Source of the DNA: Balanoglossus misakiensis
Taxonomy: Eukaryota > Hemichordata
DNA: 64,000 nt
Direction of reading: 5' to 3'
Assembly (NCBI GenBank): GCA_040954595.2
Contig: CM082580.2
Coordinates: forward strand, 6,820,001 to 6,884,000
The notes beneath the pieces were generated by a model. The model saw nothing but the letters and a program-made list of their open reading frames with translations. It ran no database searches and was not told the origin of the DNA. Position numbers and translations under genes: made by a program. This document shows, piece after piece, positions 38,434 to 48,900 of the stretch (within the stretch, counting starts at the first letter, position 1; every line of letters begins with the position of its first letter).

Positions 38434-40978
38434 ATGGCCACTTTTGAGCTGGACCCGATATTCTTGAAGGGACTGACTCTCTTGCATTCGAAGAGTAAGG
38501 ATGCGACAGAGCAGCTGAGGCAAATGGTTGATGATGTCATCGCTGCCTCCCAAGAAAAGAGTGACAAAACTACCAGTGAGACAAAGGTGAGTTTTGTTTC
38601 ATTTCCTCCAGTTGTATTAAACCAAACACTGATTGACTATCACCTTCTCAGTGTACAGAAAAGTGACACTTATCTGATGACATGTAGTGTTGTATTTTTT
38701 GTCATAGGTCAAGTTTAGTGAATCAGAGTTCACACAAGACATTTCTTTTTATCAATTCCAAAATCTGTGTCTTGTTTCAGAGCGTTGAAGGCAAGTCGCA
38801 GACACTGAGCTCTAGGCCTTCAGCTTCCAGCCTGAGTAAGAAAGACTCCAGTCTGGGTAAATCCTCTGAGCATAAGAAAGAGGCCGAAAAAAGACCTGCA
38901 GAAAAGGTGAGAAATTTTAAATGGACTAGGTATAACAAGTAGAAGCTGTCTCGCAGTGTTTTATATGGAATGGACAAGTTGGCCACAGACATTGATAGAG
39001 ATGCCCCAAACTCTGTTATAAAGTCAAAATAGATTTTGGGTTATCGTTTGGGGATTTGCTTGTTGTCCATCCCCCCAAACCTGTGCAGTTTACTAAATGT
39101 CCCACATTCTGAATGACAGGTCAGGCACGACTCGTCGGACTTGCCCAGAGAAGCCAAGAAAGCCAAAATGGAAGAGACGGTGTCCAAACCCAAGACGACG
39201 GAATCTCTGTTCCTGAGGGAGGAAGACAGCAACGACGACAGCAACGATAAGACGGAGGACAGCACGGACGCGGACGACTTCGCCATGGAGATGGGGCTGG
39301 CCTGCGTGCTGTGTCGCCAGCTGGATGTTGCCCCCGGAAACCAACTGGTGGAATGCCAGGAATGTCATAACCTTTATCACCAGGTAAATTCTCTCTCTGG
39401 CAGTGTGGCTGGCTTGTATTTGGATGTAGATGGCTAAGGGGTTCACTCTTCTCATTAGGTTCCTGTGATATTCATTGTATCTCAGAAACATGTCAGCTAC
39501 TTTGTGTGTACTGTATTTATCATGGGTTAGAGGTGTAGGACCCTTTGAGCTGCTCATTTTTGCCCTTGTTAACCTGAGATCTCACCCTCGATTTCCAACC
39601 CGTCCCTTATTACAGCTGATAATGTCTGTATACACATTACCAACGCGTATCATCCTGACAGTAGACTTGGCTCCTAGGTACATGTATATAACACTTGTTT
39701 GCATACCCAAGAACTTGTCTACAGAAAGTCTTACATTACTCTATTGTATGCACAGAAATGTCATAAGCCACCGGCAAGCGAAGCTGATGTCAATGATCCA
39801 AGAGTTGTGTGGTACTGTGCAAGGTGTAGTCGGAATCTGAAAAAAATGGTAAGTTACACAATGTGCTCATTCAATCTTTTTTTGGCAATGACTTACAACC
39901 AGTTTTCATACTTTTAATGGACAGTGATAATTCTAATAAATTTTGCATCAGGGGATAGAGTTTGCTGGGATATGGTGGCAATCTAGAGCACCATTCTGCA
40001 CAATTCTACACTTTTATGTTCATTTGTGAAACAAGGGCTTTCTATGGTTCTATGTTAACGCATACCATAACCAACCAAGTGATACAGTCTCCAGGTGTCT
40101 CTTCTTGCAGTAGTCAAGACATGACTTTCATTGTGCCTTTATTTCCTGCAGGCAACCAAACAGAAAACCAAAGCCTCAGGGTCTAAGGACTCCAGTAAAA
40201 AGGCAGACGAGAGAAAAAAGGCGGAAACGACAGTTATGCCGTTCAAGAGGACAGAGACCAGCATAGGAACCAACAAGGTGGGAACCATATATTGTAAACA
40301 GGGTTTGAATCAGCATGCTGTTTCAAACATTTCTATAAAATAGTTAAAGGGAGTGATCATCAAGGACGATTTTTGCATAGATGTCTTCCAGGAATTTAGT
40401 TAGTCTTAAGAAGTTGTTTTCACCAACCACAAGTCGATCGTTTTCGCTGAAATCAAAGAAAAGAAGTGAATTTGTAAGGCTTCAAAATAGTGCATTGTGG
40501 GGGAAAAGCGCCAAGTGTAACTTTTGTACCATGTGACCTGGTCTCAAACATTGTCTCAACAATCTTTCCACCTTTCATTTTGTTTCCTCAGGCGTCAGCA
40601 GCTCCAGTGCCAAGCAGTCACCAGCCACTGGTCGGTTTGGCCAGCCTGGCTGCGAATCTTAGCGGGAAGTCAAACAGCTCTAAGCTGTCGTCGTCGTCTA
40701 GCAGCAACAAATCCCTGGCCTCGGGTTCGCTGAAGTCCTCCGCTAGCGTTTCCTCAGGCAAGGGCGCGCTGCCCCAGTCCCTGAAGACTAGCAGTTCCGC
40801 GCCTGTGATCGCCCCCAGCAAACCGCTGCTAGCGCCCTCTATCAGCAAACCGGTGGTGCCGCCGCCGACCAAGGGCAGCAGCAGCAGCGTGGCCAGGGGA
40901 TCGGTGTCGGGTGCCACAAGCACGGCCAATGCCATGAAAAGGCTACAGATGATGAAGAAAAAAGCGGCTAAGAGATGA
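38434..40978 (+). CDS. INTS12: Integrator complex subunit 12 (PHD finger)
   Basis: Nuclear subunit of Integrator, which cleaves snRNA 3' ends and attenuates Pol II. Six coding exons join in frame: 38434-38586, 38781-38906, 39120-39383, 39756-39848, 40152-40277 and 40592-40978, giving 382 residues (human about 460). The N-terminal microdomain reads [19 protein letters not shown], as in vertebrate INTS12, where it contacts INTS1. A C4HC3 PHD finger follows: Cys155, Cys158, Cys172, Cys175, His180, Cys183, Cys202 and Cys205 ([34 protein letters not shown]), split between exons 3 and 4. The C-terminus is Ser/Lys/Pro-rich and ends [16 protein letters not shown], again family-specific. The start is the ATG in ACCATGG context. 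An upstream in-frame ATG at 38425 exists, but an AG just before ACCATGG and a donor at 38168/38169 suggest a 5' non-coding exon. Confidence 0.95.
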
Positions 40979-42399
40979 AAAATAAAACAGGCGTTGGTGG
41001 AAACACCTCGGTCAGTGTAGATGACCGTTTACAACAAATTAAAGTGAAATGTTAAGATTCTGTATAATGAGTACAGAATCACAGCATAAGTATAGTATTT
41101 TGACATGTGGCTGGTCAGAATGGACTTTTTGGTTATTTTTGCTACTCATGGACTGTATCTGTCTTTGGAACTGTCAAAATAAATTTAGGATATATAATCA
41201 GTGAAGTTGGAAGTACTGTCAATACAATACGAGGGCGGGTGACAACATTGAAAAGAAGAGGAAAGTTTTCCAGGTCAGGCACGTCAGAGGCAATCTTGTG
41301 TGTCGTGCACACTAGTGAATGTATAGATGCGTGGGCCTACGTCACGACCGTACAATAAAAACTCAGGCCGGACCTTCCCCGCTCGCAATAGTACTGAAAC
41401 CTGTCACCATATTAAACATACAGCATATCTGATAGCTGCGATTTTCAATTCCCGCTTCCTTGTTCCTTGTCGGAAGAAGTGACCTTCGGCAGTCGGGCAA
41501 AATGGTAGATGGTATTGTATATGAGGAAATGGCGTCCCTTGCATGTACATATCCAGACAAACCAAAGACAGAGAAATATTCCGTGGGCAAACTTGGGCTA
41601 GCTTCAGTGCTTGTCTCTTTTAACGTCACTCAGAAAGGTTTTTGCAAGCGCTGTGAATGTGAAGTGATGCCTTAAAATCCCAAAACGTCGTAAGTCATAT
41701 TTAACTGTCTCCTGTAAATACCAAAGCTTCCTCTTTAGGGGTGGGCGATTTTACAACGGGTGGGGGACATTTTTGGGGAAAATATTCCGAGAGGATTATG
41801 AATCTTGTTATGTCATATTTATGTCCCTCTTCCAATAATTAATCGAATGTCCGAGGTCGAATGGAGTGTAGAATTCAAATTCTTCATGTGCCAAAAGTCA
41901 TAAATGGGCACTTGTGGATTATATGCATTTTGGGTGTACCCTCTGACTAGTAAAACTTTGGACTCGCAGGCCATCCACATTGTTGTGTTAGACATGTCGG
42001 TACTTGTCGAGGTATTAAAGTATGCGTTTCTGGCCAAGGCGAGTATATCGTGGATGGTTATTTGCAACGAATATAGCCGCAAAACAAGCTAGACCTTAGA
42101 TACGCCCGATGACTCCTAATATGAACTTCCGTCTTTACGATTATTGGCCAGTTAAATATCTAGATAATCATTTGTTGTGAATTGTAATTGGATATAATAA
42201 GGACGTAGGAGGTTTTTATGCTAGCAGGAAATGCGTGTTATGATGAGATAGATTTGAGGGGAATTTCCAGAACTGAGAGTAGGCCTACATTTATTAAAGT
42301 ACGAAGGTTGAAACCATCCGTATTAGTCCTGCAATCCACGCGTAGAGCGACAGGGCTCTCTCATAGCTGGCAGGTTGTTTTTTGTTTGCCTCTGCAAAT
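40979..42399. other. Intergenic, INTS12 3' UTR and TRIM upstream region
   Basis: AATAAA occurs right after the INTS12 stop (40981-40986) and again at 41178-41183; the second is the better-placed signal. Short ORFs on both strands resemble nothing known. The last few hundred bases should hold the TRIM promoter. Confidence 0.55.
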
Positions 42400-44679
42400 A
42401 TGTGTAACACAGAATCACAGCGTGACGGGGAGTGGGAATATGTGATACGGGAGGACTTTTTGACGTGCGCGCTTTGCTCTGGTGTCTTCGAGAACCCGCG
42501 AACTTTGCCGTGTCTCCACAGTTTCTGCGAAAGCTGCCTCGACGACGCTCCGAATAATCGTGGAAGCGGTGGTGGACGGCCTGCGTGTCCGACGTGCAAC
42601 AGGTGTTACCGCGCCGATGATGGTCAGCCGCCGAGAACGGATTACTTTTTGGCTTCGTTGGCGGAATGCTTTCGGCATCTCAGAAGCCGGGACTTCGTCG
42701 CGGGCGGGGGACAGTGCACGGCGTGCGGGAACAAACCGCGGACCGTCGCTTGCGGCGGCTGCTCCATGCGCATGTGCCCGGGATGTGCCGCCAGCCACAT
42801 AAACCAAAATCCGCCGAGAAACCACAGACTGTTCCTCGTCGAAGCAAACGCGGCCGGACAGTTTAACGACAACATGGTCAGACCAAACCGGGAAAAGTTC
42901 AAGATCTGTTGCAGTCGGCATGCCGATTGCGAGATCCAGTCGTTTTGCTTTACCTGTGACGTAGCCACGTGTTCGAGGTGCGCGCTCGGAGATCACAGCA
43001 GCCCCGGCCACGAAGTCTCGTTCATGGCGGGGGTGACAAGACTAAAACAACGCGACCTGGTCGAAACTATGAAGCTCCTGCGATCACAAACACAGCAAAT
43101 AAGGGATGGGATCGCGGCCGCGAAACAAGAAGTAGAAAAGGTCAAAGAACATCAGACGGAGGCGGAGAACAGGATCGATCTCCAGGCCAAAAATCTGATC
43201 GACCAAATCCTGACCATGAAAGAACGGGCGCAGGAGAAAGTTAGAGATCTGGCACATCTGAAATCAGAGACTCTCCGGAATCAGATCAACGATCTTGAGA
43301 AGCAAGATTTGACGATTCGGAGCGCCCAGACGTTCGCAAACGCTGTGTTGAAGTATGCCAATCCTTCAGAATACCTGACGTCGGGAAAGTTGGTAACCAG
43401 TCGCATCCAGCAGCTGGTCGACGAAGAGATGCAGTGCGTTCCGAAAGAGGCGGGCGACTTCGAATTCGAGTTGGACGACACTCCGCTGCTGCACAAATTC
43501 GGGCGACTGAGAACCACGTCTGCCACCGGCGACAACTCGACCGCCACCCGGGTGAAGAGCTTGTTCCGAGTCGGGGAAGAGCAGCGCATCGTCGTCACCA
43601 CCAGAAACCGCGGCAACCAAGCCGTCTCCGCATACGGCGCGGTCACGGCGGAACTCTCTTGCCCTAGCGGAAAGACGAAAGAACTGGACGTGACGACTGA
43701 CTGCCTCGACATGTCGCACACCGCGACGCTGCGTTTCAACGAGGAGGGAAAGTATTCCCTCGCCGTAAGCGTGGGCGGGTTCCCGATAAACGGTTCCCCG
43801 TTCACCATCAAAGTCTTACCAAGGCAAGGTACAGTCAAGGAGTACGCAGGGAAGACGTCCGCAATCGCGGACACGCCACCGTCCGTTGGCGGGCTAGCCA
43901 TGGACCACAGAAACCACGTAGTCCTGGCCGACAAACGGAACGGCCAGCTCCAAATACTGGACTCTTTCGGCAACTACGCCGGCTCCGTGAACTTTTCTGA
44001 TTTTCCGAGGCCGTTCGCCCCGAATGGCGTTGCAGTCTCGGACGACGGGCAGTACTTTGTGACGGACGGTACCAACAAGCAAGTGGTCGTTTGGAGCGAG
44101 AAGGACGAGCTCGTCCGGACATTCGGCAAGGGGAAACTGAACAATCCGCAGAGCATCGCGCTCGCAAAGGACGGGTACGTTCTCGTCACCGACTGGCACG
44201 CCATGCAGAGAAAGCACTGCATCAAGAAGTTCACCAGGGACGGCAATCTGGTCCGAGTGTACTGCGCCAACAACAGGACCTTCAAGAAACCCAGCTCGGT
44301 CCGCGTGAACTCCAAGAACCAGATCGTCGTGTCCGACACCGGCAACCACAGAGTGGTCGTCTTGGAGACGGACGGCCGGCGCGTCTCCTCATTTGGCTCG
44401 ACGGCGCCGTCACATGACGACGGCCAACCCCTCGCCAGCCCCCGCGGCATCGACGTGGACGATAACGACGACGTCTACGTCTGCGACTACGGCAACGACA
44501 GGGTCAGCCAGTACGACTCGAAGGGGAATTTCGTCCGTCACGCCGTGCATTCATCCCCGGAACTCGCCAAACCCACCAACGTTGCCGTCAGCAAGTACGG
44601 GCCGCGCCGGATTGCAGTTACCATGGAAACGACTGAAAACGGGGAGAGCTTCAACATAGCAAAAGTATTCTACGTGTAA
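42400..44679 (+). CDS. TRIM-NHL protein (RING, two B-boxes, coiled coil, filamin, NHL), intronless
   Basis: A single-exon 759-residue protein with the TRIM-NHL architecture of E3 ubiquitin ligases. The C3HC4 RING is at residues 23-66 (Cys23, Cys26, Cys38, His40, Cys43, Cys46, Cys63, Cys66). B-box 1 is about 106-133 (CTACGNKPR, CGGCSMRMCPGC). B-box 2 is about 170-204 (CCSRHADCEIQSFC, CALGDHSSPGH). A charged heptad-like coiled coil spans about 215-310. A filamin/ABP280 repeat covers about 390-475 (GKYSLAVSVGGFPINGSPF). NHL beta-propeller blades run from about 490 to 750 (SPRGIDVDDNDDVYVCDYGN, VSDTGNHRVVV). Two B-boxes plus filamin and NHL resemble TRIM71; TRIM2 and TRIM3 have one B-box. Such genes are often expanded in invertebrate deuterostomes, so one-to-one orthology is not claimed. 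The reading frame opens upstream at a TTG, but 42400 is the first ATG. Confidence 0.92.
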   Translation: MCNTESQRDGEWEYVIREDFLTCALCSGVFENPRTLPCLHSFCESCLDDAPNNRGSGGGRPACPTCNRCYRADDGQPPRTDYFLASLAECFRHLRSRDFVAGGGQCTACGNKPRTVACGGCSMRMCPGCAASHINQNPPRNHRLFLVEANAAGQFNDNMVRPNREKFKICCSRHADCEIQSFCFTCDVATCSRCALGDHSSPGHEVSFMAGVTRLKQRDLVETMKLLRSQTQQIRDGIAAAKQEVEKVKEHQTEAENRIDLQAKNLIDQILTMKERAQEKVRDLAHLKSETLRNQINDLEKQDLTIRSAQTFANAVLKYANPSEYLTSGKLVTSRIQQLVDEEMQCVPKEAGDFEFELDDTPLLHKFGRLRTTSATGDNSTATRVKSLFRVGEEQRIVVTTRNRGNQAVSAYGAVTAELSCPSGKTKELDVTTDCLDMSHTATLRFNEEGKYSLAVSVGGFPINGSPFTIKVLPRQGTVKEYAGKTSAIADTPPSVGGLAMDHRNHVVLADKRNGQLQILDSFGNYAGSVNFSDFPRPFAPNGVAVSDDGQYFVTDGTNKQVVVWSEKDELVRTFGKGKLNNPQSIALAKDGYVLVTDWHAMQRKHCIKKFTRDGNLVRVYCANNRTFKKPSSVRVNSKNQIVVSDTGNHRVVVLETDGRRVSSFGSTAPSHDDGQPLASPRGIDVDDNDDVYVCDYGNDRVSQYDSKGNFVRHAVHSSPELAKPTNVAVSKYGPRRIAVTMETTENGESFNIAKVFYV

Positions 44680-45029
44680 AGACTATGCCCTAGTGCCCAA
44701 ACAGCTGGTGGAGTCGATGCGTGATCATTTTGAACCCCTAAATACGTTTTCGTACACTTCTCATGGGATTTTTCAAATGTACTCAGTACAGGAAATATAT
44801 ATTTTTATAAAATAGTGGCTATAATGAAATTATAGGGGTTTCCAGTATAAATCATTTACAAATTAAAACTGTTTCCTCGTATGTATGTTCCCTATCAATG
44901 ATTGTCGTTGATGCTCCTCCCTCAGTCACCATGTTTTACATCGTGAGCTAATTTCTTTTTCGAAAATAAAATCCAGAATAAGATTGCCTCACAAATAAAT
45001 CAGCAGTCATATTACTGTATTTGTATAAG
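44680..45029. other. Convergent 3' region between TRIM and TOMM7
   Basis: AT-rich DNA with plus-strand AATAAA at 44965-44970 and 44994-44999, suitable for the TRIM transcript. No coding content is seen. Confidence 0.6.
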
Positions 45030-45035
45030 TTTATT
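45030..45035 (-). terminator. Candidate polyadenylation signal, TOMM7
   Basis: Minus-strand AATAAA about 310 bases beyond the TOMM7 stop codon; the first good signal downstream of it. Confidence 0.5.
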
Positions 45036-45341
45036 CAATCTATCTCGCTTCGTAGTTTGTCTATGTAAAACATCTAAATACAACTTCGGTTTTGAAAAAC
45101 AGCAATATACATAAAAAATTATGCACACACAGTTCGTGTCAAAGTTCCCAGCTGGTTCTGTGTCCAGACAGACGACAAAAGTTTCGAAAAGATCAGATAT
45201 TGAGAGTTCTAGTCTTCTGGTATTGATGTCGCCATCACAGACCATCCAGGAGATTGAAGAGGTTTTTCTTTGATGTCTTTGAGGGTGGTACTGCTCAACC
45301 AATCATTAGGCCTATTTCTTGATTTTCACGATCTTCTTCCC

Positions 45342-45648
45342 CTATGCCCACAGTAAGCTCAGAAGCGTTGGTTCCGGCATGCCAGGGTCTGGACCTCTCT
45401 TGAATCCTGAGAGTGGCAGATGAAGACATATACTGATCAGAGTGGACATCGTGTCAGAATGTAACACAAAACCGACCCAAACATAACATTACATTTGGAC
45501 GAGCGCCCTCACGTCACCTCGCATATCGAACAGGATAACACTTACCGAGGTACAGAATCAAGGGTATATATCCCCACTGGAACACCGTCGTCGAGACCTT
45601 CCACACGGCAGAAATCCTCTTCTTTGTTTCTGGCTGAAGTTTCACCAT
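45342..45648 (-). CDS. TOMM7: Mitochondrial import receptor subunit TOM7
   Basis: Small subunit of the outer-membrane TOM complex that modulates its assembly and PINK1 retention. Two exons, 45546-45648 and 45342-45406, join through a phase-1 intron (donor GTAAGT, acceptor CTCAG) into exactly 55 residues, the same length as human TOMM7. The N-terminal part reads MVKLQPETKKRIS. The single membrane segment is FQWGYIPLILYLG. The C-terminus FKRGPDPGMPEPTLLSLLW is nearly identical to the vertebrate protein. The frame stays open upstream of the ATG, but without another ATG, so this start is firm. The gene is head to head with WDR75. Confidence 0.97.
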
Positions 45649-45966
45649 CTTGATCTCTACGAACGGTTGTAATTCTGCTAGATTTCGTACGATACCTTCC
45701 ACGTGTGATCGATATCTCCTTCGCCGTCCGCGTCTGTCCGTGGGAATGAATTCTGTAGATTGCAGACAATAGATTCGGCTGGAGAAAATCCGAAATAATA
45801 ACAACGCAATAAATAAGTGATTTTTTCTGATGTTTCCTTGCAAAATCAATTAAAACAAAAAATAACTGAAGTAATTAGATAGAGTAAAAATAGCGTTCAT
45901 ATTATTTTCGGTAAGTTCGAATAAGTGATTTTGGAATGACGTGCTGTATTTTAAAGTTAAACAAAG
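45649..45966. promoter_or_regulatory. Bidirectional promoter region, TOMM7/WDR75
   Basis: Only 318 bp separate the two outward start codons, so both 5' UTRs and core promoters must overlap or abut. The WDR75 start lies in AAAGATGGCGACG, which matches the YY1-type AAGATGGCGGC motif often found at TATA-less start sites of housekeeping genes. No TATA box is obvious. Shared regulation is inference. Confidence 0.6.
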
Positions 45967-48900
45967 ATGGCGACGACCACGCCGTACCGAGTGACCATGT
46001 GCGGAGGGGCTGATTTCACAACCGAACGGACTATTTTCTCATCTGATTCACGGTAAATAGCACTTATTCAGAAACAAATGATTAAAACTAGAAAGCTGTG
46101 AAGTTTTGACAAATGGTACGTCCGTGCTGTGCGCCGGAGGTATATTTGCACGGGTCGGTGCTTTACCGTGGCGTTACACGTTAACGTGTCGCCTGCAGTC
46201 GACGTCTGTGCAGTGGGCTTTGAATGGAACACGAGTCGACCGCTATTTTCGCACCTAACAGGTGCGTGGATTGAACAGAAAGTCACACCATGGAGGTGGG
46301 GTTATAGGCGCACGTCTGCTGGGTAGTGTCACTTGTTGTGCTTCTAGCACTTTTGCACCAGTGGCTGGGGTCACACAGGCAGTGAAATCAACTACGAAAA
46401 CAGAATGATTGCAGCTGGTTGAAAGTAACGGTTTACTGTATATGAGGCCATTACAGATCAGGATAAGGGATTTTGGAGAATTCTCAATGATTCTCCCAGA
46501 TACCTTTTGTCAGTTCCTGTATTGGTCCATTTATAAACAACAACAATTACATTCTCACGAGGGGGAAAATATAACATAAGCCTCAATTCATTTCTTCCCA
46601 GGTATCTCATATGTTGCTGTGGCCATGACGTCAATGTTCTCAGTATTGCCAGCGGTGACTGTCTTCATAAGTTGAAAGGCCATACTGACAGCGTCACAAG
46701 CGTAGCAATAAACTCCCAGAATCACCTTCAGGTAAGATTTGGCATTTGCTTTTAAATCAAGATTCAAATGATTTTTATTAGTGGCTGAATGCCATGAACA
46801 TTATCTTTCTTGTCTGAAATCGAGGTCTTCCTTTGAAATCTATCAAAGCAAGGTTTCGACTTCAGCAGTACCTCACTAAGCACAGTGGTGAGAAATTTTC
46901 TTGGTCAATTGTACACATATCTACGGTAAATGCATTGCCACACAGAAAAGATGTTTCTGAGTTTTATTTGATATCTTGCAGTTATTTACAAGTTCACTGG
47001 ATGGTACAGTAAAACAGTGGGACTATAATGATGGTATACTTTTAAAGGTAAGAAATCACACACATCAAAAAGTGACATTTTATTTCAAGTTGGTATTTGC
47101 ATCACCAAGAACTGTTATAAACCATTTTGAAAAGTGTGCTTGTGATTTTCCTGTTGGTTTGACAGAGAATGTGTAATCACTCTTCTGCTTTTTTGTCTTT
47201 CAGACATACAGAATTGGAAAACCTGTATTTTCACTTTATTCACCTGTAAAAAGCAAGAGAATATTTATCCTCTTACAAGGTAGGATTTCGTGTGAATCAT
47301 GCAACTTGGCAGCAAAGCTTGACATCAGTGGATTACTAGTATTCAATGGAAATCGTGGTGTAGAACTTTCAACAGTTTTCATATGATCATGTGCAGTGCT
47401 TGAAATAGTGCTAATGATGATGATGATGATTAATATTAATATTTCACAGAGACTATTGGCAGTCAAAAATTCAAACCTGCTAAGACAAACACCAAGGCGA
47501 CATACTGCCTCAAGTCTATCAGTTTACCCAAGTCAACAGACCATATAGTTCCAGTGGGAGCCACGACGTCACCATCAGTTCTGTGGGGGATCGACAAACA
47601 GCAGAAGAAAATAGCATTCGGAGTGGATTGTCAGTATGTGGTGGCGGTGCAGGGTCACAATATCTACATCAACTTCTTCCAAAATACAGAAGAATCTAAG
47701 AAAAGTCGGTAAGTACCGGTGTGTCTCAGAGTGTCATGACTGTTACGTCACGCCAAAACCTGTACTGAAAGAAAACACAGAGATTCTCTCATGGTCCCCT
47801 TGCTTGATATATGAATGCTAATACTTGTATACTTCTGACTGTCTTGCCCACTCAGGTACTTGTAGTAAGTAGGTGGCATTAACAGGTACTGGTGGTTAAT
47901 TGGGTTGCTAATTACAATACCGCCAAAGATCCATTGGTGAATGTGATCATGTAATCCTAATCTGATTCACTGACAAAAAATGAATGTGTGCTTTCTCCAC
48001 AGCTTTGTACATAATACAAGGTTCACCTGTGTGGCCTGCCATCCCACGGAGTACTGCATTGCCACCGGCGACACCATTGGTCAGCTGACACTCTGGAGGA
48101 ACTTTGACGGCACCGAGCGGGAGCTTTCGAAGCACAAAAACCAGTGGCACGCCCTGAGGTTGGAAGATGTGTGCTTCACCACTGGGGGTGAGTTGCATTT
48201 CCTATTGGCTTTTTGTCTTTTCTGTGTCGCTACATGTCCAAGTTACCCTTTGAACCAAGGTCAGACAAACTGGTTTCGAAAACCTTTATCACCACCGAAG
48301 TACATGACATGGTTAGCTTTAGGACAAGAACTTGTTGGGGGAAAAAAATAATTCCAGTTTATGTCTCTGACTGGTTTCTATGTTTCTCTGTACACTTAAC
48401 AGGTTCATACATTTTCACGGTGGGACACGAGTGCACAGTTGTGCAGTGGCAATTCACGACCAACAGCAAGAACTTCCTACCCAGGTTAGGGGCTCCAATA
48501 CACCAAGTGTCGTGTTCACCCGACAACACGATGATCGCAACCAGCCACAAAGACAATGGTAAGATAACCAATCCACACACCGCTGATTGGAGTCATTTAA
48601 CACTCATTGAAATAGAACGGACTAACGTGAGCTACAAGTATCAGCCCAAATTATCCAGACAGCAAACCAGGCCAAATTTTGACTATTGCGACTCTGTGAC
48701 CACCACTTATTGTACATTGCTGGTATGCACCTCAACATTTTTTTTCTGACATTCCCTGCCTGTATCTAGTAAGATGAGAAGTGCCACACGCATGCTGTGT
48801 GACTCAGCAATCTATTTCACGACCGTGTCTTTTCTTTTCTCACCAGTTGTTCACGTCATATGCAACAAGGAAGTGGTGCAGACGTTCCAGGGTCTGACGA

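Noticed and set aside
42415-44450. Long antisense and out-of-frame ORFs across the TRIM gene
   Set aside because: Shadows of a GC-rich coding exon; the plus-strand frame has complete RING, B-box and NHL motifs.
45649-45849. N-terminal extension of TOMM7
   Set aside because: The frame is open upstream but begins at TTG with no ATG, and the 55-residue product equals the known protein length.
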